A DNA stretch of 64,000 nt from positions 55,680,839 through 55,744,838 of the forward strand of contig OZ023214.1 in assembly GCA_963995525.1 (NCBI GenBank), read 5' to 3'. Made by a program: the position numbers and the translations under genes. The DNA comes from Escarpia spicata (taxonomy: Eukaryota > Annelida > Polychaeta > Sabellida > Siboglinidae). A model generated the notes under the pieces. The model was not told where the DNA came from, did not search any database, and saw nothing but the letters and a program-made list of their open reading frames with translations. Below, in pieces: positions 43,799 to 54,778 of this stretch; the first letter of the stretch is position 1, and each line of letters begins with the position of its first letter.

Positions 43799-44575
43799 CT
43801 AGGCATTGTCGCTAGTTGGCGTAGCGGCTCATTGCACTCAGCCAGCCCTGGGATGAATTTCCCCATCTGATTTGTCATGCCCATGAAACGTTGCAGTTCT
43901 TTGACCGTCGTTGGAGTCGGAAAGTTTGTGACTGCTGTCGTTTTCCGCGGGTCGGCCTGAATGCCGAAGCCATCGACAATGTGACCAAGGAACGTTATAG
44001 AGCTTCTGGAGAACTCGCACTTGTTTGCATTCAGTGCGAGTCCAGCCTCCTGAAGGAGACCCAGAACGGCTCTCATACGTTTGTTATGCTCTGTTTGATA
44101 TGTGGCGTGAATGAGAATGTCGTCCATGTGACAGACGACCCCCTCGAGTCCTTCCAGAATGATCGACATTGTTCGTTGGAAAATCTCCGGAGCGGAGCTG
44201 ATCCCGAATGGTAGCCGGTTGAAGCAGTAGCGATCACGTGGTGTGATGAAAGTCGTCAGCAGCCGCGACACGTCGTCAAGCGGAAGCTGCCAGAAGCCGC
44301 TGTTGAAAACTTTGCTGCTGCCCAACTTTGCAAGGCTTTCGTCAACTGATGACATCGTGTGTATCTCTCGCTGTACTGGCTTGTTCAGTTGCGTCAGATC
44401 TACGCAGATCCGCACGTAGCCGTTTGCCTTCTGGACAGGAACCATGCCGGAGCACCATCTTGTCGGCACGGTCACCGCCGATTTGATCTCCTGTCGCACC
44501 ATCGACTCAATCTCTGATTTTATTTGTGAAAGTAGAGGATGGGCGACTTTCTTTGCGGTGTACAAACAGACTGGT
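43799..44575 (-). pseudogene. Ty3/Gypsy reverse transcriptase remnant
   Basis: RT blocks run in order: WCSGMVPVQKANGYVRICVD, LNKPVQREIHTMSSVDE, FNSGFWQLPLD, YCFNRLPFGISSAPEIFQ, the catalytic CHMDDILIHA, ITFLGHIVDGFGI and LQRFMGMTNQMGKFIPG. The body is uninterrupted for about 260 codons, so decay is recent here. Substitution of Ala-to-Gly-type positions is not assessed. Confidence 0.9.
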
Positions 44576-44612
44576 GAGGCGTCTGCGCACAGCGTGATGT
44601 GATGTTCGGTTC

Positions 44613-45200
44613 TCAGTTTACCGATGCCTTTGAAGAGAGAGAGCTGTACTCGGCACGGTAGTTTGGTTTCTGACTCGTTGTTTCTTGGACGTTGTCGACA
44701 CGTGCGACCAAGTCAAGACCGACACACGCTCGCCGACTGAGTAGAGAATACTCTTGGTTTCTAATGACGTACACAAGTTCTTCGAGTGATTTGTTACGAT
44801 AGCGCAGTTTTGCCTTGATCACTCCCATTACTGGTAGAAGTGTGCCACCCGGACCATGTAGTGTTTGATTTGTCGGTAGCAGCTTTTCTGTATTAAGCCA
44901 CGCCTCTTGATCGCTGACCACAGAGACAGCTGCACCCGTGTCTGGTTTGATTTTTGTGGCGTGACCATTGACCTTCGCCTCAGCTGACCAGTGTTCTGTA
45001 TCGTCCAGTGCCCCAACATAACAGAGGTACTGCAAGTCGATACACCCGAGCTGTTGCACTTCGTTGACCCGGTTTGACGGTTGTTTGACACCCCGACAGA
45101 CAGAGTGGAAGTGTCCTTTCTTTTGGCAATTGCAACAAATGGCTTCTCTTGCATGGCATTATTATCGATCGTGTCGACTGCGGCCACACCATTTGCATGT
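44613..45200 (-). pseudogene. Gag C terminus / aspartic protease remnant
   Basis: KPDTGAAVSVVSD is the aspartic protease active site (Asp-Thr-Gly), with LLPVMGVIKAKLRYR and YSLLSRRACVGLDL as downstream flap and core strands. Upstream, in a shifted frame, CNCQKKGHFHSVCR-like residues resemble a CCHC knuckle near 45105-45130. Confidence 0.8.
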
Positions 45201-45300
45201 TTGTGTGTGCCTGTTGTAGCAGAATTAGTTTTTATGTTGTTGTAGTTCTTAGGTTTGTGTTTTGTACCGGCTTTGAGATGGTTTATTGGGTGAGCCGGTT

Positions 45301-45924
45301 TTACAAAATCAACAGTTTGTTAGCGACAGTGTTCTCTCTAACAAATTCTCTATTTTGTTTTCTTGCCTCCGCTTGTCTGCCAATTTCTATCGTTTTTTTC
45401 AGCGACAGATCGGACTTCCCTTGTAGCGTATCAGATAAAGCATCACTGAACTCGCCTACGACGATTCGATCCCTGATCAGATCCTCTCGCAGATTGCCGT
45501 AGTCGCAGAATTCTGACAGCTGGTACAAGTCTTGTATGAAGGTGTCAATCGATTCACTCGGTGGTTGAGTTCTTTTATTTAACATCGCTCGCTCACAAAT
45601 GACGTTTCGTCTTACCTTGAAGCGCCATCTTCACATTGTCATACGCATCGGTTTCTTCGTTTACCGTCAGCGTAGACAGTATATCGTCTGCGCAGTCCCC
45701 CATACTGTAGAGTAGGATGCTGACTTGATCTGCATTCGGCTTATTTTTTAGCCTCGACGCTACTCTACTCTATAAACCGCTTTAGCCACTTAGGCCAAAG
45801 TTCTGCCTGTTGAGGGCTATTTGCGCCATCGAACTTTCCCGGCAATGGAATGTCAAGCTGGATGCCAGTGGGCGCAATATTCTGCGCTGGCTGAACCGTA
45901 GGATTCTCCCCTGGTATGCTCATG
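45301..45924 (-). pseudogene. Gag remnant of the Gypsy-type element
   Basis: It starts at an ATG at 45924 (MSIPGENPTVQPAQN), continues IPLPGKFDG and LWPKWLKRF, and hits a stop at about 45775. Later gag blocks are in other frames, including FNKRTQ-like PSESIDTFIQDLYQL and LREDLIRDRIVVG (45585-45400). Confidence 0.75.
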
Positions 45925-45978
45925 ATTACCTTGTTGTATTAGCGTCCACTGTGGGCGGTTTACAATCCGCTGCCACAA

Positions 45979-46080
45979 TATAGAATTCGTAAGTGAGTCG
46001 TTTTTGACAGACACTGGACCATCTTTATTCAGCATAAACTTGACATTGACATCACGTGGCTGACATTGGCTGTTGCTACA
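45979..46080 (-). repeat. LTR of the Gypsy-type element, 5' LTR (minus strand)
   Basis: 102 bp, matching the other LTR except for small differences and the absence of about 45 bp after ATCACGTG. Such a deletion in one LTR must post-date insertion. Confidence 0.87.
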
Positions 46081-46260
46081 AACAGAACTATAGACCAATG
46101 AGTTTAACATCGATGATTTGTAAATGATTAGAAAGACTAATTAAAGATCACATCGTGGATTTTCTTGTTAAACATAACTTGATAAACCCATCTCAACATA
46201 GGTTTCTAAAAGCGAGGTCATGCTTAACACATGTTTTTTGTGGGTGAAGACATCACTAAG

Positions 46261-46612
46261 TGGGTAGACGAGGGATCACCAGTGGGTAGACGAGGGATCA
46301 CCAGTGGGCAGACGAGGGATCACCAGTGGGTAGACGAGGGATCACCAGTGGGTAGACGAGGGATCACCAGTGGGTAGACGAGGGATCACCAGTGGGTAGA
46401 CGAGGGATCACCAGTGGGTAGACGAGGGATCACCAGTTGGTAGACGAGGGATCACCAGTGGGTAGACGAGGGATCACCAGTGGGTAGACGAGGGATCACC
46501 AGTGGGTAGACGAGGGATCACCAGTGGGTAGACGAGGGATCACCAGTTGGTAGACGAGGGATCACCAGTGGGTAGACGAGGGATCACCAGTGGGTAGACG
46601 AGGGATCACCAG
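46261..46612. repeat. 22-bp minisatellite, 16 copies
   Basis: Unit TGGGTAGACGAGGGATCACC plus AG. The single-copy precursor is visible in the related LINE at 25863. Variant units with GTTGG occur 110 bp apart (46437 and 46547), indicating a five-unit higher-order duplication. Confidence 0.96.
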
Positions 46613-47444
46613 TGGATATCACCTACTTATATTTTCAAAAAGCTTTCGACAAAATGCCACATCAAAGATTACTGCTTAAACTAAAGGCCCGTGGCACAGG
46701 AAATGGTATAATTAACTGGATAGGAAAATGGCTGATTGACAGATGACAACGGGTAGTTGTTGATGGGGAGGCTTCAAGCTGGAAATCAGTTTTGAGTGGG
46801 GTACCACAGGGTCAGTACTGGGATTTATATTATTCTTAATATATATAAACGATTTGGACAATGATATAACAAGCAAGGTGTTGAAATTTGCGGATGATAC
46901 AAAAGTGTTTAGAAGGATTAAGTGATGGAGATAACATTTACAAGATGATCTTGACAGGTTGATCAAATGGTCTGAAAAGTGGCAAATGTTGTTCAATTTT
47001 TGGAAATGTAAATGCCTCCCCACAGGACATGGGAACGAATATGTAGAATATACAATGGGGGTACTGTACTAAGTACTACTCTAAAAGAAAAGGACTTATG
47101 GTTAATGATTAGTGCTAATGTGAAGGTTTCAGAGCAGTGCGAAATTGCAGCTTCAAAGGGAAATAAAATCCTTGGATTAATTGGACAAAGTATAGCGTAT
47201 AAGGAAAAAGAACTAATAATATCGCTGTACAAAACTATAGATAGGCTTCATTTAGTATATTATATACAAGCGTGGAGGCCATACCACAAGAAGGACATAG
47301 ATATGCTAGAAAGAGTACAGAGGAGAGCGATTAAAAGATACCAAAACTGAGGGATCTGCCGCACATAAATAACCCAACAAAACGGAAACGTTATAAAACA
47401 AATATCACTCAAACAGGCGGAGTTCATTGCTGCATGTGTCGAAT

Positions 47445-47607
47445 TCACTGCCGCTGACATATATATTGCTGTCGTTTCTGGTCAGCAACACTTTCCAAAC
47501 AGGCCGACATCACTGGCAATACAGGCCGAGTTCACTGCCGCATAGGCCGAGGTCACCGAAATAGGCCGAAATCACTCGGGCCGAGATCGCGAAAGGCCGA
47601 GATCACT
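47445..47607. repeat. GGCCGAGATCACTG minisatellite, copy 2
   Basis: About eight units of CAGGCCGAGTTCACTGC type, in the orientation opposite to 6740-7010. The array ends fewer than 100 bp before the EF-Tu start codon and probably overlaps its 5' UTR or promoter. Confidence 0.8.
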
Positions 47608-47698
47608 ATGAACCGTCGGTACCTTTCGGTCATTACGCGAACCTCTACGTTTAGTTTTACCTACAACCGGTATGGGGCGCGAATGTCTGCAGCCAAAT

Positions 47699-49159
47699 AT
47701 GGCTTCTTTGCGAGGGATAGCGGGGCCTTTACATCGGCTGATGGTATGCAAAGTTCGCCACTGGTGTACAAAACTAACAGTTTATTCAAATCTGTGTACA
47801 ACACAACTTTCATCATCATGGCGGAGACCAAGTCAACTTTTTGTGCTTAGCAGTAGATTCTCGTCGATGAAAACGCAGGATAAAATGGGCGATAAAGTGC
47901 ATTGCAATGTTGGCACGATCGGTCACATTGACCACGGCAAGACGACGCTCACTGCAGCTATCACAAAGGTGATGGCGGAAGAGGGGTTATCAAACTATGT
48001 GAAGTACGACCAGATAGACAGAGCGCCAGAGGAACAAGCGCGAGGAATCACCATCAATGCGTGTCACGTGGAATACTCCACTGACGTCAGACATTATGCG
48101 CACACTGACTGCCCAGGTCACATCGACTACATCAAGAACATGATCACAGGCACCTCCCAAATGGACGGTGCAATTCTTGTAGTTGCAGCAACTGATGGCA
48201 CAATGCCACAGACGCGAGAACATCTGCTGCTCGCAAAACAGATAGGTGTACAGCACATTGTTGTATATGTGAACAAAGCAGATTTGGTTGACAGTGAAAT
48301 GTTGGAACTGGTTGAGATGGAGGTGCGTGATCTATTGAATGAACTTGGGTTTGACGGCGACAATGCACCTGTTATCTGTGGTTCAGCTCTCTGTGCTCTT
48401 GAAGACAAAGATCCGGAAATTGGGCGTGACTCTGTAAAAAATCTTGTCGCAGAAATTGACAACTATGTACCAACACCAAAACGGGAAACAGATGGCCCAG
48501 CTTTGTTACCTGTAGAAACGGCCTTCACTGTGAAAGGTCGGGGTACAGTCGCTGTGGGCACAGTACAGCGGGGCACACTGGCCAAAGGAGACCCTGTTGA
48601 TTTGATTGGTTTTGGCAATCACATTAAAACGGCTATTGGCGATTTGCAAGTATTCCAGAAGTCTGTGCCTGCTGCACATGCAGGGGACAATGTTGGTGTT
48701 CTATTGAGAGGAATCCGCAAGGAACTTGTACTGAGAGGGATGTTTATTGCCAAGCCTGGGTCAGTGACCCAATACGATGCATTCGAAGCATTTCTCTACG
48801 TGCGGACAAAGAGTGAAGGTGGTCGAACAAAGCCAATTACATCAAACTACATTAACATGATGTATGTTGACACATGGTCGATTGCATGCTGTCTGTTACT
48901 GGCACCTGACCAGAACATGGTGATGCCTGGTGACACCACCACAGCAACCTTTCTGTTGAGGAAGACCATGGTGTTACGAGAGGGACAGCAGTTTTTTGTG
49001 CGTGAAAACCAGCTGACGTCCATCACTGGCATTGTTACTAAACTGCTTCCACCTACAAAGATCAAAATTACAGGATTTAATCATAAGAACTTAAAACCTG
49101 CCAAAATTGAAGGCAACTGCTCCACGGTTTTGAGAAAGAGGAGATCTCGCAAGTCTTGA
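47699..49159 (+). CDS. TUFM: Mitochondrial elongation factor Tu (intronless)
   Basis: The GTPase delivers aminoacyl-tRNA to mitochondrial ribosomes. The ATG at 47699 has a strong context (A at -3, G at +4) and begins [15 protein letters not shown], an Arg-rich, acid-free presequence of about 55 residues. An in-frame ATG at 47672 would add nine residues. GTPase motifs are intact: [23 protein letters not shown] and GSALCAL. Domain 2 ([13 protein letters not shown]) and domain 3 ([14 protein letters not shown]) follow. The usual Arg-Thr-Val-Gly stretch of domain 3 is replaced by NQLTSITG, and the protein (486 residues) ends in a basic tail. Vertebrate TUFM has introns, so this may be an expressed retrocopy or a diverged paralog. 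A polyA signal AATAAA lies at 49536. Confidence 0.92.
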   Translation: MASLRGIAGPLHRLMVCKVRHWCTKLTVYSNLCTTQLSSSWRRPSQLFVLSSRFSSMKTQDKMGDKVHCNVGTIGHIDHGKTTLTAAITKVMAEEGLSNYVKYDQIDRAPEEQARGITINACHVEYSTDVRHYAHTDCPGHIDYIKNMITGTSQMDGAILVVAATDGTMPQTREHLLLAKQIGVQHIVVYVNKADLVDSEMLELVEMEVRDLLNELGFDGDNAPVICGSALCALEDKDPEIGRDSVKNLVAEIDNYVPTPKRETDGPALLPVETAFTVKGRGTVAVGTVQRGTLAKGDPVDLIGFGNHIKTAIGDLQVFQKSVPAAHAGDNVGVLLRGIRKELVLRGMFIAKPGSVTQYDAFEAFLYVRTKSEGGRTKPITSNYINMMYVDTWSIACCLLLAPDQNMVMPGDTTTATFLLRKTMVLREGQQFFVRENQLTSITGIVTKLLPPTKIKITGFNHKNLKPAKIEGNCSTVLRKRRSRKS

Positions 49160-49240
49160 TCACTGGTCAACAGACAAATCACCAAAATTGTGGGCAACTG
49201 TTCCACAGTTTCTGCTTTTGAGAAAGAGGTGATCTCATGA
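49101..49240 (+). repeat. Tandem duplication at the 3' end of the EF-Tu gene
   Basis: CCAAAATTGAAGGCAACTGC at 49101 recurs as CCAAAATTGTGGGCAACTGT at 49182, and GAGAAAGAGG follows in both. The second copy has 7 extra bases, so the duplicated parts are read in different frames. The stop codon of the gene lies between them. Confidence 0.9.
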
Positions 49241-49244
49241 GTGA

Positions 49245-50105
49245 TATGTATGGCAGAGCAGGTCAGCTTTGTATTGGAAATCAAGGATAATAAAATTAAA
49301 TAGCAACATAATTTCAGCAAGCTTCTGTGTTATGTGATATACCACTGAAGTGGTTATGAGCATTGTTACAAAAATTTCTTGAAGAAAGTTTGTGAAACAG
49401 TTCTACAGCAATTGGAAAGACATCCCATTATAATAGATGTAATTTATTTTGTGCCCATATTAGAAAGATGTGTCCATAAAGACAGCTCACAAACGAGCCT
49501 GAGCAACAGACCGTTGTAAACTCGTAGTCATTGTCAATAAACCATTATGGTTAATAGTTTTTATTTGATGTGAAGTGCTTGTGTCAATATTACAATGTGT
49601 GGTTGGCGGTAAAATAAAATTGGCAGAAAATATAGTGTCAGAACAACACTTATATATCATACCAGTAACATAATGTCTGCTACATCATACATCACAAAAT
49701 CTTCATACTGTATGACAGGTGTACATCATCATAATCAGTAAAAATGATATACAAATTTGACATCAAGTGATTATAAACATGACATCACAGACCATCATAG
49801 AAATAAAACTTGCTGCTAGATCACTATTGTTATGTAACATTACAAAAACTACTATAGCGTGTATACTGTGTGATAATTACAAACATGCACAACACAAGTC
49901 ATCGGTGCGGCTGCATATGCATCTAAAATATTGTTGAGATATGCTACACTCTGAACACTCAAATTACTTGAGCACTGCTCTTCGTATTATGTCTCGTATG
50001 TAAGGTTTTGCTGCCTAGAAAATGTGAAAGTGCTCATGAAAAGTTCACACCACAGAGTTCATTCTTAGTACTCTACATATGCACCTTGCATTGGTATATG
50101 ATGTC
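49245..50105. other. Intergenic / 3' UTR interval
   Basis: Contains the 3' UTR of the EF-Tu gene (AATAAA at 49536-49541) and, on the other strand, the likely 3' UTR of the minus-strand gene ending at 50106. No other feature seen. Confidence 0.6.
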
Positions 50106-50324
50106 TCATTTGGATATGCCTTTTTGAAAGTTTGCTGCTATCCTTGACCTTGGCCGTGAGGTTGTTATCTGTGAGTGTTCTCGACTGTCTTGGGTGGGAT
50201 GTCTCTCTCTGCCGGCAGTGCTGTCGTAACTCTCAATGTCTGCTGACTCGTGCTGTGTCACCTTCGACTGCTCACTGCACTTAGCTGGCCTTGACTTGGG
50301 CGGTGTCGAGTTCTGTCGCATCAC
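50106..50324 (-). CDS. Last coding exon of an unrecognised gene
   Basis: An acceptor (CATGTACAG) precedes VMRQNSTPPKSRPAKCSEQS, and the frame ends at TAG/TGA-type stop at 50106 after FQKGISK. The 72-residue tail is hydrophilic, rich in Ser, Thr, Arg and Gln, and probably disordered. It joins in phase 0 to the exon at 50864-51174: VPLQ is followed directly by VMRQ. No domain is recognised, so the function is unknown. Confidence 0.6.
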   Translation of the reverse strand: MMRQNSTPPKSRPAKCSEQSKVTQHESADIESYDSTAGRERHPTQDSREHSQITTSRPRSRIAANFQKGISK

Positions 50325-50863
50325 CTGTACATGACAGACAATGCCATCATAGTTACATGATGTGAAATGTCATAATTTATGCATGGCAGGAAACATCATG
50401 TCATCTGTACATGACAAGCAACATCATCACAAAAAACATCACGTGTACATGACATGTCATCACTTGTGACATGATGCCATCATGTACATGACACCAAATT
50501 TTATCATGTGTACATAATAGAAAACAACTAAAAACGTCATCCCTCATCACATACGTAACAAAGTACCTCATCATTTGTACATGACATCATCAGACAGGTA
50601 TTTAATTTTGACCATACATACATTGTATGTGAAGAAGTTTCTCAAGTTGAAAATATAACATAAATAAACATAATATGTATATAATATATATAACATAAAT
50701 AGACTCTTCAAGGAGACTCGTGGCTCTCATGTCGCTAACACGAGAGCCACCATCAGCAATTTGCTGCCAGTGAATGTTGATTATTAATATTACAATAGGG
50801 TTAAATTTGTGATATCTTAAACAGACCTATAAAAGAGGTGAACTTGTGACATGTTCCACTGAC
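50325..50863 (-). other. Intron with CATGTACATGAC-type short repeats
   Basis: Between the two coding exons. The motif TGTACATGACA recurs about seven times at 50328-50590 (for example TCATCTGTACATGACAAGC), a loose tandem or palindromic repeat. A 17-bp inverted pair (GAGACTCGTGGCTCTC and CACGAGAGCCACC) lies at 50711-50750. Confidence 0.6.
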
Positions 50864-51174
50864 CTGTAGTGGTACAAAAGGGGTTGTATCTGCAGGGGGT
50901 GCCACTCCGAACCTGACCGACTGGTTCCAGTGGATAGGCTGTCCCATCACCTGTCCACTGTGATCAGCGCACTGTGGCCAGAAGCCCTGTCCAGCTGCAG
51001 ACTGACCAAACCGGGCAAACGCCGCCTGTTGATACATCTGTTGCTGGAACACTGGTTGCGCCGTCATGTAGGTACCGCCGTACATGTGGTGCTGCTGGGG
51101 AGGGAGTGGCGCTGGCACCGCTCCGAACCACTGCGGTGCAGGGAAGGCAGGCAGACCCATGCTGGCTTGGGTAC
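50864..51174 (-). CDS. Penultimate coding exon, Pro/Gln/Met/Phe-rich protein
   Basis: Acceptor TTTGTGATTGCAG and donor CACTACAG then GTCAGT define a 311-bp exon. It encodes GTQASMGLPAFPAPQWFGAV, then PPQQHHMYGG, FQQQMYQQAAF and PADTTPFVPLQ. The segment is low in charge and rich in Pro, Gln, Met, Phe and Gly, like the disordered tails of RNA-binding, endocytic-adaptor or transcription proteins. GC content is high relative to its surroundings. The family is not recognised. Upstream exons should lie at higher coordinates; none was seen before 53.5 kb. Confidence 0.65.
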
Positions 51175-53515
51175 CTGCAATCACAAATGATTTGGTCATC
51201 TTGCAAGCCAAATGTCTGGTGTCTTAAAATAACTTTGGTACTTTTTGTTAATCAATCTTGAAATCTGTATGAAATGTTAAAGTTGTCAACAGATAGATGA
51301 ATAAGGACAGTCTTCAGATAACGGTAAAATTGTATTATGTCTTGTAGTTTTTAACACTAAAATGTGGTGAATTCCAAAGAAGAACAAGAATAGTGTTTTA
51401 TTTGACACGTGAAGATATACATCAAAGTATAAAAGAAAAATATCAAGTCACAATTTTTATTGTAGAAATTAAATGTACACATAACAGGTACATGTTATCA
51501 GTTCCTGAGACACCTCCACGATTGATGTTCACAATCGCTTTCAATAAAAAATTAGTTGGTCAAATAAATTACATTCTTCTAGTGAAGAAAAACAAACACA
51601 TAATTTAAAACTAAATATACAAAATTTTGTCTGCGAATATTCATGTCAAGTGTGTGTGAGTGCATGTGTTTATGTGTATACGTGCAATATGTGCCTTCAT
51701 GAGTATGCATTGTAACCGACTGTCAGTTATTATTTAGTGTACATGTGTAACAGTTTGATATTGTGCATGTATCTTGAAACGTTTGTAGAAAATGTTTAAC
51801 ATAGTTTGTAAATCTATATAAACTATGTGTTGTAAGCTTTTGTTTAATTATATCTGAGATGCTGTTTAATAAATGACGTAGATTATGTCTAAGACATTTC
51901 TTTGTGAATTTATGTTTGACTCTGTAAGTAAATATTTTATTTTTGATATGTGTATGTCCATTGCATCCAATTAGACATGCAAAAGGACTTCATCCTATCC
52001 CAGGGTCTCCTGTTATGTAAACGCATGAGGAAACAAATACACAAGAAGTCAGTTTTACACCAAATTTAAAATTATGAGTCCTAATTGTTGTCACTCAGAG
52101 ATGACAGATGCAGACAAAATACTGGTGAATGTGATTTAATAATTATGAGCACATAAATTAAGCCATAATTATAAATTCATTAAACATTATCATTAAACGA
52201 GAATTGCGGCCTTTTATTTTTAGTATGCTGATTAAGGTAACTACCGACTGTCTACTCAATAATCAACAACTTGAGATGTGTAGCGAGTGTATTTTTTAAA
52301 AGCTGCAAACCCGGTAGAGAAACTCCTCTAGCTTAACACAAAGCATTATTTTCAACTATTGCACTGGAACGTGAATTTCTATGAATAATTGTATTTAATC
52401 AATACACAATAAAGTTAAGCTTCACCTATTTTAAAATGTGTGTGCTGATGAGAAGTTGTGTAATTGTGTGGCTGTATGGTTGCCGAAATACTGTGGTTGC
52501 TAGTTGCATGTTTGTAGATCTCAGAAAGGGGAGGCTTATCAGTTATGAGGAGGCAATAATATGTGATGGGCTTTTATTATCAATTATGTCCATTTTGTGT
52601 TCTGTGTAGTTATAAAATGCAGTTTGTGTTTCTTGGAGTCAGTGTGGTGTACAGGATATGGTACTTGACTGTTTGACACCTAAAATTTCATTCAAATTCC
52701 ACAAGAGGACTGATTTTTTCTAATCTAGGTTCTATTTACCGGGCATGTTTTATAAAGGTTTGTTAATTTACTAACTTAATTATGTTTATGATAAATTCTG
52801 GAACATTTGCACATCAAATCATAAATATAATGTATTAATTGAGTGAAAACCAGATTGTAAATGTCACACCATAACTGTTTATTCTGAAAAATAACTTGAA
52901 CACACACACTCCTCAGTGCCTCATTTATTATATTAACATGAACATATTCAAAACAATTGCACATACGGCGAACGGTTTCTAGTAAATGATTCAGTTATAT
53001 TAAGGATATACTATCACTGCGTATTTTTATTAATACAATTGGGTGTAAATTAGGCTTAATCAGGCAATAAAATAGGACCAATCTCCACAGACCTCATACG
53101 AGTCCCACTTTGTCTGAAAAGGTACCCCCAGAACAACCTCATTATGGGGATGCTAATGTGGTGTTTGTATACAAGATGAAAGAATATAAGACGAAACCAC
53201 ACTGTCCACCAATCTCACACCCACTTCATTATTCTTCCAGTTAGAAATGTAACCTTCTGCATTATGAGCCCCCACGTGAACATGTGGGGCCCTCTGCTTT
53301 GTGAAAAATATAACCCCACACGAACTTGTGGTGCCCCCTGGAGTCTGAATTGGTAAAATGTGAATCCCATTGTGAAAAGCTGGCAACAGGCCTGGCTATG
53401 TATATCATAGTTTGCAATTATGTTCCAATTTTGTAACTAAAATTGCATGTTACTGTATTATGTAAATATTCATAGTAAAATTTTAATTGTTGTAGCTTAA
53501 GAATATCACCTACTT
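51175..53515. other. AT-rich interval, no recognised gene
   Basis: Probably intron or intergenic sequence of the minus-strand gene. No array, RNA gene or transposon terminus was recognised. CCCCACACGAACTTGTGGTG near 53310 is related to CCCCACGTGAACATGTGGGG at 53271, a short palindromic repeat pair. Confidence 0.5.
53271..53332. repeat. Pair of palindromic CCCCACGTGAACATGTGGGG motifs
   Basis: CCCCACGTGAACATGTGGGG is a near-perfect inverted repeat; a degenerate second copy follows 42 bp later. It may be part of a dispersed repeat. Confidence 0.5.
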
Positions 53516-54778
53516 TTAAAATGTTGAGTTTTTTTTATAAAGTTCTTCAGTATGTGAATTATAATTACCTAATGTTATGATTCTCAAAGCTTTCTTTTGA
53601 ATTCTCATTATTTTACTTGAATGAAAACCCCATGCCGTTATGCAATAATTTATACGTGGTAAAACTAATGAGTTATAATTTATAGTAAAACTTATTTGTT
53701 GAGGTAGGACATGTTTTAATTTATTTATAATGCAAATTTTTTTAGAATATACATTTGAAATGTTTTTATTATGCGTTTTCCAGTTTAAATTTGTGTCTAG
53801 AATTAAACCTAAGAATTTTAATTCGTGAACATGTTCTATATTTATATTATCTATCTTAATATCAAGTACCTGTATATTTATGTTATCTTTTTGAAAAGTC
53901 ATGTTTAGATTTTGTTATGTTTAATGACAATTTGTTTATTTTGAGCCATTCGTTTATTTTACATAGTTATTTATTTATTAACACATCTATATTTTCGTTG
54001 AGTGCAATATTTCTGAAGTTATTTATAGTACTTGATAAAGTTGTGTCATCAGCATACATAATAAAATCAAATAGTCTACTGGCTTGTACAAAGTCATTCA
54101 TGTAAATAATAAATAGTAAAGGTCCAAGAATTGAGCCCTGAGGCACACCAGTTGTTACTGATAATATGTTCATGTTTTCTATTTCTGTATATTGTTTACG
54201 ATTGGTAAGATAGCCACTTAGTAAATTGAGGTTGACTCCCTTTATGCCGTAATAATATAATGTATCAATTAAAATTGTATGATCAATAGTATCAAAAGCC
54301 TTGGAAAGATGAATATAAATATTTACTAGCACTTCACCGTTTTCCATTTGATTAATAATTCTATCTATTAATTTCAATGAAGCATATTCTGTAGAATGTT
54401 GGAGACGAAAACCATATGGATGAATAACATTTAGTTTTGTATCTCTCAGTTATAAAGATACTTGGTCAAAAATAACTTTTTATAGTATTTGTGAAATTGC
54501 TGGTAAAAGCGATATTGGCCTATAATTTTAAAATAATGTTGAGGCTCCTTTTTTATCAACTGGAATTACCTTGGCGATTTTTTATTTATTGGGGAATATT
54601 CCTGTGGTTAATACATGATTTGTTAATAAGGTTAATGATTGAGTTATTGCAGGTCCAATCATATTTAGCAGCTTGGTGGAAATGCCATCAAATCCACAAC
54701 TCGTTTTGTTTGAGAGATTACTTATTGTTTTCCTTATGGTTTCCTCGTCAACACATTGAAACATTAGAACAGAATTGA
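53516..54778 (-). pseudogene. Reverse transcriptase remnant (minus strand)
   Basis: Blocks in order are SCGFDGISTKLLNMIG (54715-54665), HLSKAFDTIDHTILIDTL, TGVPQGSILGPLLFIIYMND, FIMYADDTTLSST with the catalytic pair (near 54060), then ELKFLGLILDTNLNWKTH and PRINYCITAWGFHSSK. At least three frame breaks separate the pieces. It is a Jockey/CR1-superfamily-like RT and is inactive. Confidence 0.85.

Larger units (their letters stand above)
42039..46080 (-). mobile_element. Gypsy-type LTR retrotransposon, decayed (4.0 kb)
   Basis: Two short LTRs (145 and 102 bp) bound gag, protease, reverse transcriptase, RNase H and integrase remnants in the Ty3/Gypsy order on the minus strand. A tract starting TGG (TGGCAGCGGATTG) follows the 5' LTR and could be the primer-binding site. 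The element interrupts the CR1-like copy at 42038/46081. Frame breaks in gag, at the RT-RNase H junction and before integrase make it inactive. Confidence 0.9.
41785..47356 (+). mobile_element. Decayed copy of the CR1-like family, split by an LTR element
   Basis: 41785-42038 matches 25432-25686 of the nested CR1-like LINE, and 46085-47356 continues with 25687-26635 of the same ORF2. The LTR retrotransposon sits between them at the NYRPVSL block. Only the RT part is present, with stops and indels (for example GVPQG lacks bases near 46808). A 22-bp minisatellite has expanded inside it. The 5' part and 3' tail are missing. Confidence 0.9.

Noticed and set aside
47608..47850. Upstream ATG frame of 80 residues overlapping the EF-Tu start
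   Set aside because: It is out of frame with EF-Tu, starts inside the minisatellite junction and has no recognised domain. It could act as an upstream ORF but there is no support.
53153..53386. 77-residue minus-strand frame
   Set aside because: It overlaps palindromic repeat sequence and shows no domain or codon signal.
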